From positions 1 through 26,128 of the forward strand of contig CALXDE010000157.1 in NCBI GenBank assembly GCA_944386965.1: a DNA stretch of 26,128 bases, written 5' to 3'. The notes under the pieces are model-generated. The model ran no database searches. It was given only the letters and a program-made list of their open reading frames with translations, and had not been told where the DNA came from. Shown piece by piece: positions 1 to 6,862 of the stretch. The translations under genes and the position numbers were made by a program. The stretch comes from an uncultured Oscillospiraceae bacterium. Its GTDB lineage: Bacteria > Bacillota_A > Clostridia > Oscillospirales > Oscillospiraceae. The stretch's first letter is position 1. The number at the start of each line of letters is the position of its first letter.

Positions 1-1
1 G

Positions 2-217
2 CTGTCCATGCCGGAGCACCGGGGGAAGATCGGCTTCCTGGGCGCCATCAAAAACGCCCGCTTCCGCCGTCAGGTGACCCCCGGGGATGTGCTGGAGCTG
101 ACGTGCACCATCACCCGGCAGAAGGCCGGCATCGCCCAGGCGGAGGCTGTGGCCACCGTCAACGGGCAGGAGGCTGTGACGGCGGAGCTGACCTTCGCCC
201 TGGGTGAACATGCCTGA
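2..217 (+). CDS. fabZ: FabZ-like 3-hydroxyacyl-ACP dehydratase, C-terminal part only
   Basis: The reading frame is open from the left edge of the window and ends at TGA 215-217, so only about the last 71 residues are present. They match the end of the FabZ hot-dog fold: a KIGFLGAIKNARFRR segment, then VTPGDVLEL, an alternating strand region, and a final AELTFAL strand. FabZ removes water from 3-hydroxyacyl-ACP in type II fatty acid synthesis in the cytoplasm. The catalytic His and Glu lie upstream, outside the window, so activity cannot be judged. The following MarR gene fits a fatty-acid synthesis locus. A related hot-dog dehydratase is possible but less likely. Confidence 0.82.
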   Translation: MSMPEHRGKIGFLGAIKNARFRRQVTPGDVLELTCTITRQKAGIAQAEAVATVNGQEAVTAELTFALGEHA

Positions 218-290
218 CGCAGCGCCCGCCGCCCGGAGCGGCATGCAGCCCAGACGGCACGGCGCGGAGGGAAAAGGAGTGGGACAGACC

Positions 291-746
291 ATGCTGGAGC
301 AGAGATTCCAGGCGGTTTACACCAAGTTCAAGCTGCACTTCTATCAGGAGGTCTTCTCCCGCTTTCAGAACCGGGAGGCCAGTCTCACCACGGTGGAGAC
401 ATTTGCCATGGAAACCATTCTGGCCCTGGGAACGCCCACCATCAACGAGTTTGCCTCCTTCATGCGCATCTCCTCCCCCAACGCGGCCTATAAGATCAAC
501 AGCCTCATCCGCAAGGGCTATATCGAGAAGATCAAATCCGAGCACGACAAGCGGGAGTACCACCTGCGCCCCACCCAGAAGTACATGCACTACTACAACA
601 TCAGCAACGACTATGTCCGCGCCGTGATGGAGCGGATTCAAAAGCGCTTCTCTCCGGCTGACTGTGAGAAGATGGAGGAGATGCTCGCCGTCATCGACCA
701 GGAGCTGATGCCGGAGATCCATCTGCCCTCCGCCGGGGCGCCCTGA
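291..746 (+). CDS. MarR-family transcriptional regulator, probably of fatty acid synthesis genes
   Basis: The product is about 151 residues, the usual MarR size. The winged-helix region spans roughly residues 30-100: TINEFASFMRISSPNAAYKINSLIRKGYIEKI is interrupted by no gaps, and the wing carries the typical EHDKREYHLRPT segment with its D-K-R-E motif. ATG 291 was chosen because the family-like sequence starts there, with AAAAGGAG at 272-279. An in-frame GTG at 279 with GGAGG at 266-270 is a good alternative giving four more residues. The gene directly follows fabZ on the same strand. This suggests a FabT-like role in sensing acyl-ACP or fatty acids; that role is inferred from position only. 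A hairpin follows at 792-826. Confidence 0.85.
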   Translation: MLEQRFQAVYTKFKLHFYQEVFSRFQNREASLTTVETFAMETILALGTPTINEFASFMRISSPNAAYKINSLIRKGYIEKIKSEHDKREYHLRPTQKYMHYYNISNDYVRAVMERIQKRFSPADCEKMEEMLAVIDQELMPEIHLPSAGAP

Positions 747-791
747 CGCTTTGGGGCGCTTGGCGTGTCGGCTGCCAGCGCGTTCAGAAGA

Positions 792-826
792 GCGGGCCGC
801 CGCCCCCTTTGGGGACGGCGGCCCGC
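792..826 (+). terminator. GC-rich hairpin after the fabZ-marR unit
   Basis: Perfect 11-bp outer stem (792-802 with 816-826) and four inner C-G pairs (804-807 with 811-814) around a TTT loop. The T-tract after it is weak (TGCGTCTGTCC), so it may be an inefficient terminator or a 3' end stabiliser. Confidence 0.55.
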
Positions 827-869
827 TGCGTCTGTCCCGCCGGGGGAGCGCGAAATTTTCGCGTTTATA

Positions 870-898
870 TTGACACAGTGTCAGAACGGTGCTACTAT
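870..898 (+). promoter_or_regulatory. Sigma-A-type promoter of the DUF362-flavodoxin-tetR operon
   Basis: TTGACA at 870-875 and TACTAT at 893-898 are separated by exactly 17 bp. The start would be near 905. The -35 box is built into the first of two TGACA palindromes, so a bound repressor would block polymerase. Confidence 0.7.
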
Positions 899-919
899 AT
901 AGATGCTGACATTGTGTCA
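871..919. promoter_or_regulatory. Paired TetR-type operators
   Basis: TGACACAGTGTCA at 871-883 is a perfect 13-bp palindrome. TGACATTGTGTCA at 907-919 differs at one arm position. Both are followed by GAACG, giving a direct repeat with a 36-bp period. One copy sits on the -35 box and the other just past the expected transcription start. The obvious candidate ligand is the TetR protein encoded at 2441-3082 in the same operon, which would make the operon autoregulated. The assignment to that TetR is inference. Confidence 0.65.
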
Positions 920-997
920 GAACGACATCCGACCGCTGCCGCCACGCGAAATGCCCGGATATGGCGGAGATCTTTTTTCTATGGAGGAGGAATTGAC

Positions 998-1888
998 ATG
1001 AAAGCGAAGGTCTATTTCACCAGAGAAATCACACCGGAGAAGGTGGTGGAGCTCTACCGCGCCCTGGGCGTGGAGCTGCCCGGCAGGGTGGCCGTAAAGG
1101 TCCACTCCGGCGAGAAGGGCAATCAGAACTTCCTGCGCCCGGAATTCTGGAAACCCATGGTGGAGGCGGTCCACGGCACCATCGTGGAGTGCAACACCGC
1201 CTATGGCGACGCCTCCGGCGGCGTCCGGGACCACACCGCCTCCCACAGCAGGCTTCTGGCCGAGCACGGCTGGACCAAGTATTTCACCGTGGACCTGCTG
1301 GACGCCCAGGGGCCGGACCTGGTATGGCCCATTCCCGGCGGCAAGGTCCTCAAGGAAAACCTGGTGGGCAGGGATATTGTCAACTACGACTCCATGCTGG
1401 TGCTGGCCCACTTCAAGGGACACCCCATGGGCGGATACGGCGGGGCCCTCAAGCAGCTGTCCATCGGCTGCGCCAGCCGGGCGGGCAAGGCCCTGATCCA
1501 CTCCGCCGGCAAGACCGACGACCGCTACGAGACATGGAAGCGTCACGCAAGCAGCGTGGAATTCCCCGAGGCCATGGCGGACGCCGCCATGAGCGTGGTG
1601 GAGCATTTCCAGGGCAGGCTCGCCTACGTCAACGTGATGAAGAACCTGTCCGTGGACTGCGACTGCTGCGCCGTGGCCGAGGACCCCTGCATGAAGGATA
1701 TCGGCATCCTCTCCTCCCTGGACCCGGTGGCCATCGATCAGGCGTGCATCGACCTGGTGACGGCCTCCGATGACCCGGGCAAGGCGCACTTTATGGAGCG
1801 GGTCACCAGCCGCAACGGCATCCACACCATCGAGGCCGCCGCGGCTCTGGGCTATGGCACCCGGGAGTATGAGCTGATCGAGCTGTAA
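998..1888 (+). CDS. DUF362-domain protein, putative iron-sulfur centre protein
   Basis: 296 residues, starting at ATG 998 behind GGAGGAGG (983-990); the long in-frame N-terminal extension upstream covers the promoter and was rejected. Family hallmarks are visible: VAVKVHSGEKGNQNFLRP near the start, a middle segment SMLVLAHFKGHPMGGYGGALKQLSIGCASR, and a C-terminal Cys group (C-D-C-C then C) just before DIGILSSLDPVAIDQACIDLV. DUF362 proteins are thought to bind an Fe-S cluster and act in anaerobic redox metabolism, but the reaction is unknown. This copy has no attached ferredoxin domain. It is first in an operon with a flavodoxin 23 bp downstream, which suggests an electron partner. The redox role is inferred from family and context. 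Confidence 0.85.
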   Translation: MKAKVYFTREITPEKVVELYRALGVELPGRVAVKVHSGEKGNQNFLRPEFWKPMVEAVHGTIVECNTAYGDASGGVRDHTASHSRLLAEHGWTKYFTVDLLDAQGPDLVWPIPGGKVLKENLVGRDIVNYDSMLVLAHFKGHPMGGYGGALKQLSIGCASRAGKALIHSAGKTDDRYETWKRHASSVEFPEAMADAAMSVVEHFQGRLAYVNVMKNLSVDCDCCAVAEDPCMKDIGILSSLDPVAIDQACIDLVTASDDPGKAHFMERVTSRNGIHTIEAAAALGYGTREYELIEL

Positions 1889-1911
1889 GGGCAGAAAAGG
1901 AGGGCGTCACA

Positions 1912-2382
1912 ATGAGCAAGACCTTGGTGGCCTATTTTTCCGCCAGCGGCGTGACCGCCGGCGCGGCCCGGGAGATCGCGGCGGCAGCGGGCGCGGATCT
2001 GTACGAAATTCGTCCGCGGGAGCCCTATACCGACGCGGATCTCAACTGGAGGGACAAGCAGAGCCGCAGCACGCTGGAGATGACCGACCCGGCTGCCCGC
2101 CCGGCCATCGCCGGAGGCGTGGCGGACATGGGGGCGTACGACACGGTGTTTGTGGGATTCCCCATCTGGTGGGGGGTGGAGCCCCGTGTCGTGGATACGT
2201 TTCTGGAGGGGTACGATTTCTCCGGCAAGCGGATGATCCCCTTCGCCACCTCCGGAGGCAGCGGCATTGCCACAGCGGAGAAGAGCGTGCGGGCCCACTG
2301 CCCCGCGGGAAACTGGGAAAAGGGCCGGCTGCTGCACGGTTCCGGTACGGCCGATTGGGTCAGGCGCGTGCTGAACCTTTGA
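1912..2382 (+). CDS. Flavodoxin (Flavodoxin_4 type)
   Basis: 156 residues. The N-terminal strand KTLVAYFSASGVTAGAA holds the FMN phosphate loop of the S-x-S/T-G-x-T type. The VFVGFPIWWGVEPRVVDTFLEG block is the usual flavin-edge segment with its paired tryptophans, and FATSGGSGIATAEKSV is the third conserved loop. It should carry electrons on FMN in the cytoplasm. AGGAGGG at 1899-1905 lies 6 bp before ATG 1912, and the gene starts 23 bp after DUF362, so the two are very likely co-transcribed. Some members of this family are annotated as NADPH-dependent FMN reductases, which remains an alternative. Confidence 0.88.
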   Translation: MSKTLVAYFSASGVTAGAAREIAAAAGADLYEIRPREPYTDADLNWRDKQSRSTLEMTDPAARPAIAGGVADMGAYDTVFVGFPIWWGVEPRVVDTFLEGYDFSGKRMIPFATSGGSGIATAEKSVRAHCPAGNWEKGRLLHGSGTADWVRRVLNL

Positions 2383-2440
2383 CCCAGGGAGGCAGCAGCC
2401 GCCTTCAGACCGGGCGGCGGCCGGGAAGGGGGGAGTCGAC

Positions 2441-3082
2441 GTGCCAAAAGGATCAGAAGAACTGACCAACGCGAGAAAAGATGAGATCGTCAGCGCCTGT
2501 GCTGCCCTGTATGAGACGATGGGCTTCAAGGACATCACCCTCCGGGAGATCGGGGAGAAGACCTCCTTTACCCGCACCTCGATTTACAACTATTTCCAGA
2601 CCAAGGAGGAGATTTTCCTGGCCCTGCTCCAGCGAGAGTATGGGGCGTGGACCGCGGATCTGGAGGCGGTCCGGGCGGGGGCGTCCGCCCTGTCGGCAGA
2701 GGGCTTTGCCCACCAACTGGCCCGCACCCTGGAAAGGCGGGGGCGCATGCTCAAGCTGATGAGCATGAACCTCTACGACATGGAGGGCAACAGCCGGATG
2801 GAGAACCTGGTGGCCTTCAAGCGGGTGTATGCCGGCGCCATGGGGGCGCTGACCGGCTGCCTGGAGAAGTTCTTTCCCCGCATGTCGGCAGGCGATATCC
2901 AGGAGTTCCTCTACGCTTTTTTCCCGTTCCTTTTCGGTGTCTATCCCTATACCTCTGCCACCGACAAGCAGGCCCGGGCCATGGAGCTGGCCCAGGTGGC
3001 ATATCCCCGCTATTCCATCTATGAGATCGTCCGCTCGTTTGCCGCCAAACTGCTGCGGCCATGGGACAGTGGAGCGCCGTAA
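2441..3082 (+). CDS. TetR-family transcriptional regulator
   Basis: 213 residues, read from GTG 2441 behind a GGAAGGGGGGAG ribosome site (2424-2435); no ATG is suitably placed. The N-terminal helix-turn-helix is clear at about residues 26-60, ending in TSIYNYFQTKEEIFLALL, the hallmark TetR recognition helix region. The C-terminal two thirds is a helical ligand domain whose inducer cannot be read from sequence. It is the last gene of the DUF362-flavodoxin operon, 58 bp after flavodoxin. It most likely represses its own operon at the two TGACA-N3-TGTCA sites upstream of DUF362. Confidence 0.88.
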   Translation: MPKGSEELTNARKDEIVSACAALYETMGFKDITLREIGEKTSFTRTSIYNYFQTKEEIFLALLQREYGAWTADLEAVRAGASALSAEGFAHQLARTLERRGRMLKLMSMNLYDMEGNSRMENLVAFKRVYAGAMGALTGCLEKFFPRMSAGDIQEFLYAFFPFLFGVYPYTSATDKQARAMELAQVAYPRYSIYEIVRSFAAKLLRPWDSGAP

Positions 3083-3174
3083 AAGGGCCGGAAGCGCTTC
3101 TCTCCGCAGAGGCCCGGACAGCTGTGTCCGGAGGGAAGAGGAGCGTTTCCGTTCACAGCGACCCACAGCTTCAA

Positions 3175-3207
3175 GCCGGTACACCGGACAGGTGTGCCGG
3201 CTTTTTT
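3175..3207 (+). terminator. Intrinsic terminator of the DUF362-flavodoxin-tetR operon
   Basis: An 11-bp stem (3175-3185 with 3191-3201, one T-G wobble) with GGACA loop is followed directly by TTTTTT at 3202-3207. This is a textbook Rho-independent terminator. Confidence 0.9.
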
Positions 3208-3454
3208 CTTCCAAGCGCAACGATTCCGCTCCGTCTGGGGAAAACGGTCCGCTCACAGAACACCACTCTGGCGGGCCGCAGCGCAGGCTCCGGCGAGGGG
3301 CTTCGATGGAGGACCTGCGGGAAAATTTGACTAAAAAATGGACTGTTTGACACAGCTTATACCTAAAATAATCACTCATCCCAGCGGGGGGAAGACTGCC
3401 ATGCGGCCCGCGCCGCCCCGAACACGACTCTGACAGCCCAAGGGTATCTGCCGG

Positions 3455-3599
3455 CCTTTGCCGGTACCCACGACAGATTGGAAGGGAAGGACAGGTCTGT
3501 GATGAGAACATGGCCTAGTTGCTCCAGTTGCAGTATGGAATCGTAAACATCGCCAGATGCCACACTCACATCCAGGATGACCTCATGGTCATGATCCAC
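3455..3599 (-). pseudogene. Possible transposase remnant (weak)
   Basis: The minus-strand reading contains a short segment, DHDHEVILDVSVASGDVYDSI, that resembles the strand around the second catalytic Asp region of DDE transposases (pattern x-L-D-V-x-V-T-x-G-N-V-x-D-S). Similarity fades after about 25 residues. A stop lies just upstream, and a different frame continues upstream without a stop (SEHFPDGQCKTRTKQIKKGW). This would be a fragment with at least one frameshift. It could be chance similarity. Confidence 0.28.
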
Positions 3600-3843
3600 C
3601 GCTTAGCGCGAGAGTATGCGCTGCCCACAAGGCTCCCGGGGCACTTCGTGCGCCACGCCCCAGGCCTGTTCGCCACACGCTTATTGGCCTGTTGCCAGCC
3701 TTTCTTGATCTGCTTAGTCCGGGTTTTACATTGCCCGTCTGGAAAGTGTTCGCTTTTCTAAGGGCGTGTTAGCCGCTAAAGCGCTGCTGGTTGCACGCAG
3801 CTATAAAATAATCGACCGTCAGTCGGACAAAGAATGCTATGCG

Positions 3844-3879
3844 TTGGCCCCTGTCCCGGCTACACAGGGCAGGGGCCAA
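3844..3879. terminator. Bulged 13-bp hairpin between tetR and pucR
   Basis: TTGGCCCCTG plus CCC (3844-3857, one bulged T) pairs with 3867-3879; the loop is GGCTACACA. There is no adjoining T-tract on either strand, so it may be a 3' end processing structure for the convergent pucR transcript rather than a strict terminator. Confidence 0.4.
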
Positions 3880-4053
3880 TACCGGATTTTCTTGCTGCGC
3901 TGCACCTGCCGCCGAGGCGATCTTCCGCTTCTTCTTAAAATATATTGGGGCTTTTTGTTTGGAAGCGACAGCGTCAGGGCGAACGAAACCGGATGGCCCC
4001 TCGGCCCGCATCAAGAAACAGTGACCGCCCTGTTGCTGAACCAGGACGGCACA

Positions 4054-5667
4054 TCAGGGCTTTTCCAGAGAGGTCCGCCCCTGCTCCAGTTCCTCCCAGG
4101 CCAGCTTGGCCCGGTTGGGGCGGTAAATGTTCAGATAAATCAAAATACGGAAGGAGAGCGTCAACAGCAGCAGATCCCAGCTGTAGGTGAGGTCGTTGTC
4201 AATGACGCTGCGAATTTTGTTGATGCGATAGAGCAGGGTGTTCTTGTGGATAAACAGCCGCTCCGCGGCCAGCTGGGTATTTTGAGAACAGTCCAGATAC
4301 TCATACAGCGTGTTCATCAGATCCGTCTGATTTTCCCGGTCATAGTCCAAAAGCTTCAGCAGCATGGGGGAGCAGAAGTCCATCAGGTTTTCCTGTTCCC
4401 GGCACAGCTCCAGCATCTCCACCAGAGTATAATCCTGGTAGCGGTATAGCGGCTGGCGGGAGTTCATAACCGGGACCCGCAGCCCCAGGCGGATGGCGCG
4501 GAGCGCCTGCTGATAAAAATGTTTCGTTTCCTCCAGTCGGTCAAAGGGGTTGCTCAGGCCCACCGACAGCCGATGCGCCACCGCCGCCTGACGCAGTGTT
4601 TCCGTGGCGCGGCGGTCCGGCGGTTCCTGGCGTTTGCCGCAGAAGAGGATCACATAGTGGTGCTGGTAAACCATGCGGATCGAGGGATAGACGATACCGC
4701 GCAGCTGGTTGCCGATGATCTCATAGTCGATGTTGGAGAGATTCTTCCCCGGCGCGCAGAGCACCGCGATCTGAAAGAGTTCCAGATCCTGGAAACCTGC
4801 CCGCTCCAGTCGGCGGCGAATGGAGCGGACATCCGGAGACGGCGTGTCAAGTAATTCCCCCAGCAGGGCATACGCGGAGTAGTCGGTAAGGCGGAAGTAG
4901 TTGATGTTCTTCTGCATCTCCTTGGAGATGAGCTTTCCCAGCGCTTCCAGGCAGTCCTGGTCCCCATCCCGCAGGGGCTGGCGATACTCCACCAGAGACA
5001 ATGTCGCAACCTTTACATTCCCAACCATGATGGAGCAGGTCAGCATTGTGCGGTCCAAAAACGCGTTAAAGCAGAACTGGGGCCTGGGAGAGTCGGCCTT
5101 GATGGACAGGTGCGCCTGCTGAAGGTATCGGATGCCATCGGCGCTGATGCGTCCGGCGGCCTGTTCCTCCCGGATATGTCTGGCATAGGGGCTCTCATCC
5201 CCCTCCAGAAGGCGGGAGTCCCAGGCCACATACCGGTTCTCCTGGTCCACCAGGAAGATGGGGTTGCCCAGCAGATCGGATGCCTGGCATACTAGATCCT
5301 GAAGCCCCTGATAATTGAGCAGTGAAGAGGTCATCTCGCTGACCTGCAGGAGAACGCGCTGCTGATAGAGCAGCGTCTCCTGCAGCTTGTTGACCACCTT
5401 TGCCAGTGAAGCGGACGGGGACAAAAAGGCCGCGTTTCCATTCTCTATTTCCACCTGTTCCGGCGTCCCCCGCAGCAGAACGCTGCACCCGCCCGGCACC
5501 TGCGCCGGCAAGTCCGCCGCCTCCCCCACATAGAGACAGTCCGGATGAAACTCCTGCTGCTCACGCTGGAGCACCAGTACAGCCAGGATGTCCGTCTCCG
5601 GGCGGGAGAGCCGGACAGAGCGCAGCGCCCGGGTGGGGAGCTGTTGGAGCAACGTGGAAATCTGCAT
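4054..5667 (-). CDS. PucR-family transcriptional regulator
   Basis: 537 residues from ATG 5667, preceded by AGAGG (5680-5684); a GTG at 5679 would add four residues. The C-terminal part carries the PucR helix-turn-helix: a LMNTLYEYLDCSQNTQLAAERLFIHKN segment, then TLLYRINKI, at about residues 450-485. Before it lies a CdaR GGDEF-like region (about 260-400). The N-terminal half has a GAF/PAS-like sensor look (FLVDQENRYVAWDSRLL). PucR/CdaR proteins usually activate local catabolic genes in response to a small molecule. The gene lies 107 bp downstream of the phloretin-hydrolase-like gene on the same strand, so it is the likely regulator of that gene and perhaps of the divergent VOC-MFS unit. The inducer is unknown. 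Confidence 0.85.
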   Translation of the reverse strand: MQISTLLQQLPTRALRSVRLSRPETDILAVLVLQREQQEFHPDCLYVGEAADLPAQVPGGCSVLLRGTPEQVEIENGNAAFLSPSASLAKVVNKLQETLLYQQRVLLQVSEMTSSLLNYQGLQDLVCQASDLLGNPIFLVDQENRYVAWDSRLLEGDESPYARHIREEQAAGRISADGIRYLQQAHLSIKADSPRPQFCFNAFLDRTMLTCSIMVGNVKVATLSLVEYRQPLRDGDQDCLEALGKLISKEMQKNINYFRLTDYSAYALLGELLDTPSPDVRSIRRRLERAGFQDLELFQIAVLCAPGKNLSNIDYEIIGNQLRGIVYPSIRMVYQHHYVILFCGKRQEPPDRRATETLRQAAVAHRLSVGLSNPFDRLEETKHFYQQALRAIRLGLRVPVMNSRQPLYRYQDYTLVEMLELCREQENLMDFCSPMLLKLLDYDRENQTDLMNTLYEYLDCSQNTQLAAERLFIHKNTLLYRINKIRSVIDNDLTYSWDLLLLTLSFRILIYLNIYRPNRAKLAWEELEQGRTSLEKP

Positions 5668-5727
5668 GAAACCAGGCACCTCTTTCCATCCAATTTATTT
5701 CAGTCTATCATATCCCCTCAACAAAGA

Positions 5728-5756
5728 CAAGGGCCCTCCCCGGGGGAGGACCCTTG
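5728..5756. terminator. Hairpin between the hydrolase gene and pucR
   Basis: CAAGGG (5728-5733) pairs with CCCTTG (5751-5756), with a second stem block CCTCC / GGAGG inside after one mismatch. The T-run (CTTTCTTTTT) is on the plus-strand side, while the minus-strand side has TTGTCTTTGTT. It probably attenuates transcription from the hydrolase gene into pucR. Confidence 0.5.
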
Positions 5757-5774
5757 CTTTCTTTTTCTCGGTGT

Positions 5775-6656
5775 TCAGGTAAAATCACTGAAATCTCTGG
5801 CGTAGAGCGTCTCATACTCCTCAATGGTGTCGATTTTGTGCCCTTCCTTGGCGTACAGCTCCGGCAGGATGTGGCCGAGGTTTGTGTATTCCTTGAGACA
5901 GTGCATGGTCAGCCCCGTGCCGATCTGCTCCAGGGCCTTCTGAGGCATGTCGTCCGCCATGGTTTTGATCAGCTGGCCGTTGTCCATCTTGTAGCCCACG
6001 AAGAAGCGGCTGCGCACTTCGCATCCGCCCTCCACCGGTCGGGCGTAATGGATAAAGGTGCTGGCGAAGTCGCCGTCCTTGGGGCCGCTCATGGCGGTGA
6101 TGACCCGGCCGCCTTTGGCCTCGATCTCATCCAGCTGTGCCTGGGTGAAACCGAAGTCCACGGGGTTGCGGAAGTTCAGCTTCTTCCAGGAGTAGCGGTC
6201 GGACTCATAGCCGGTGCCGTTGTCTTCCACAGCGTAGAGCATGTTGCCGTAGATCCGCTCCTTGACGCTCAGGGCGGGGTTGCACATGCGCCGGATGGAC
6301 TCCGGGTCCACCACCAGGTTCAAATGCTCCTCCGGGTCCCACAGACGGCCCCGCAGGCCGTCCACCGGCATCCAGGAGAACCACCACTGGAACATGTCCG
6401 GGGTGACATCCTTCATAAAAATGAAGCCCGCCACAAATGTGGTGCCGTCAGGCATGACCTGCCAGCCCCGCTCACGCTGGAAATAGCCGTCTTTCACCGC
6501 ATTCAGGCGGTCCGCCGCGGAGAGAGCGTTCTCCAGACCCATGGGGCCGTTGTCGCCGATCTCAGCCAGGGCCTCAGGCGCCGGCTGATAGCGCTCATAA
6601 AAGAATTTGGAATACCAGCGGTTTTTCTCCGCTTCTGTTAGTGGAGGTACACGCAT
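5775..6656 (-). CDS. Phloretin / 2,4-diacetylphloroglucinol hydrolase family (zinc C-C hydrolase)
   Basis: 293 residues, close to the family length. The fold markers are an aromatic N-terminal half (MFQWWFSWMPVDGLRGRLWDPEEH), then FASTFIHYARP and MHCLKEYTNLGHILPELY. By comparison with PhlG, the metal-site residues appear to be His111, His252 and Glu256 (an H-x3-E pair), with Glu144 and His203 as further active-site candidates; all are present. PhlG and Eubacterium phloretin hydrolase split the bond between an acyl group and a phloroglucinol ring, for example phloretin to phloroglucinol and phloretic acid. AAAGGAAGG lies about 11 bp before ATG 6656. It is transcribed towards pucR and divergently from a VOC-MFS unit. 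The exact substrate is not shown by sequence. Confidence 0.82.
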   Translation of the reverse strand: MRVPPLTEAEKNRWYSKFFYERYQPAPEALAEIGDNGPMGLENALSAADRLNAVKDGYFQRERGWQVMPDGTTFVAGFIFMKDVTPDMFQWWFSWMPVDGLRGRLWDPEEHLNLVVDPESIRRMCNPALSVKERIYGNMLYAVEDNGTGYESDRYSWKKLNFRNPVDFGFTQAQLDEIEAKGGRVITAMSGPKDGDFASTFIHYARPVEGGCEVRSRFFVGYKMDNGQLIKTMADDMPQKALEQIGTGLTMHCLKEYTNLGHILPELYAKEGHKIDTIEEYETLYARDFSDFT

Positions 6657-6766
6657 AGAGATCTGCCTTCCTTTCGTCGTATTGGGATGGCTCTATCTTA
6701 TCTGCCGGAGGCGGAAAAGGAAATGGGCCGCCGCACAATTCTGGGCGGGGAAAAACGCCGGTCTTT

Positions 6767-6780
6767 TGTGCGACCGCACA
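6767..6780. promoter_or_regulatory. Operator-like palindrome in the divergent intergenic region
   Basis: TGTGCG-AC-CGCACA is a perfect 6-bp inverted repeat with a 2-bp centre. It lies 24 bp upstream of the TATAAT box serving the VOC-MFS unit and between the two divergent arms, where a shared activator would bind. PucR is the natural candidate. This is inference from position. Confidence 0.5.
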
Positions 6781-6803
6781 GAGACGCGGCGGCGCCTTTC
6801 CAC

Positions 6804-6809
6804 TATAAT
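6804..6809 (+). promoter_or_regulatory. -10 box of the VOC-MFS unit
   Basis: A perfect TATAAT at 6804-6809, 54 bp before the ATG at 6863. At the usual spacing the -35 hexamer is GAGACG, a poor match, as expected of an activator-dependent promoter. Confidence 0.5.
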
Positions 6810-6862
6810 GATTGACAGCAGACACCCAACCGCCGCGAAATGAGAAAGGAGTTGGAAAAGGG

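Larger units (their letters stand above)
3208..4053. other. Gene-poor stretch between two convergent units
   Basis: No convincing intact gene was found here on either strand. It holds a possible transposase scrap on the minus strand near 3519-3599 and a 13-bp stem with one bulged base at 3844-3879 (3844-3857 with 3867-3879). Reading frames here are broken or lack ribosome sites. It is likely worn-out mobile or spacer DNA. Confidence 0.5.

Noticed and set aside
809..997. In-frame N-terminal extension of the DUF362 gene
   Set aside because: It runs through the promoter, both operators and the leader; ATG 998 has the proper ribosome site and matches the family start.
917..1825. Long minus-strand open frame opposite DUF362
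   Set aside because: It is antisense to a clear gene, has low-complexity His/Val/Gly-rich content and no ribosome site; a GC-rich shadow.
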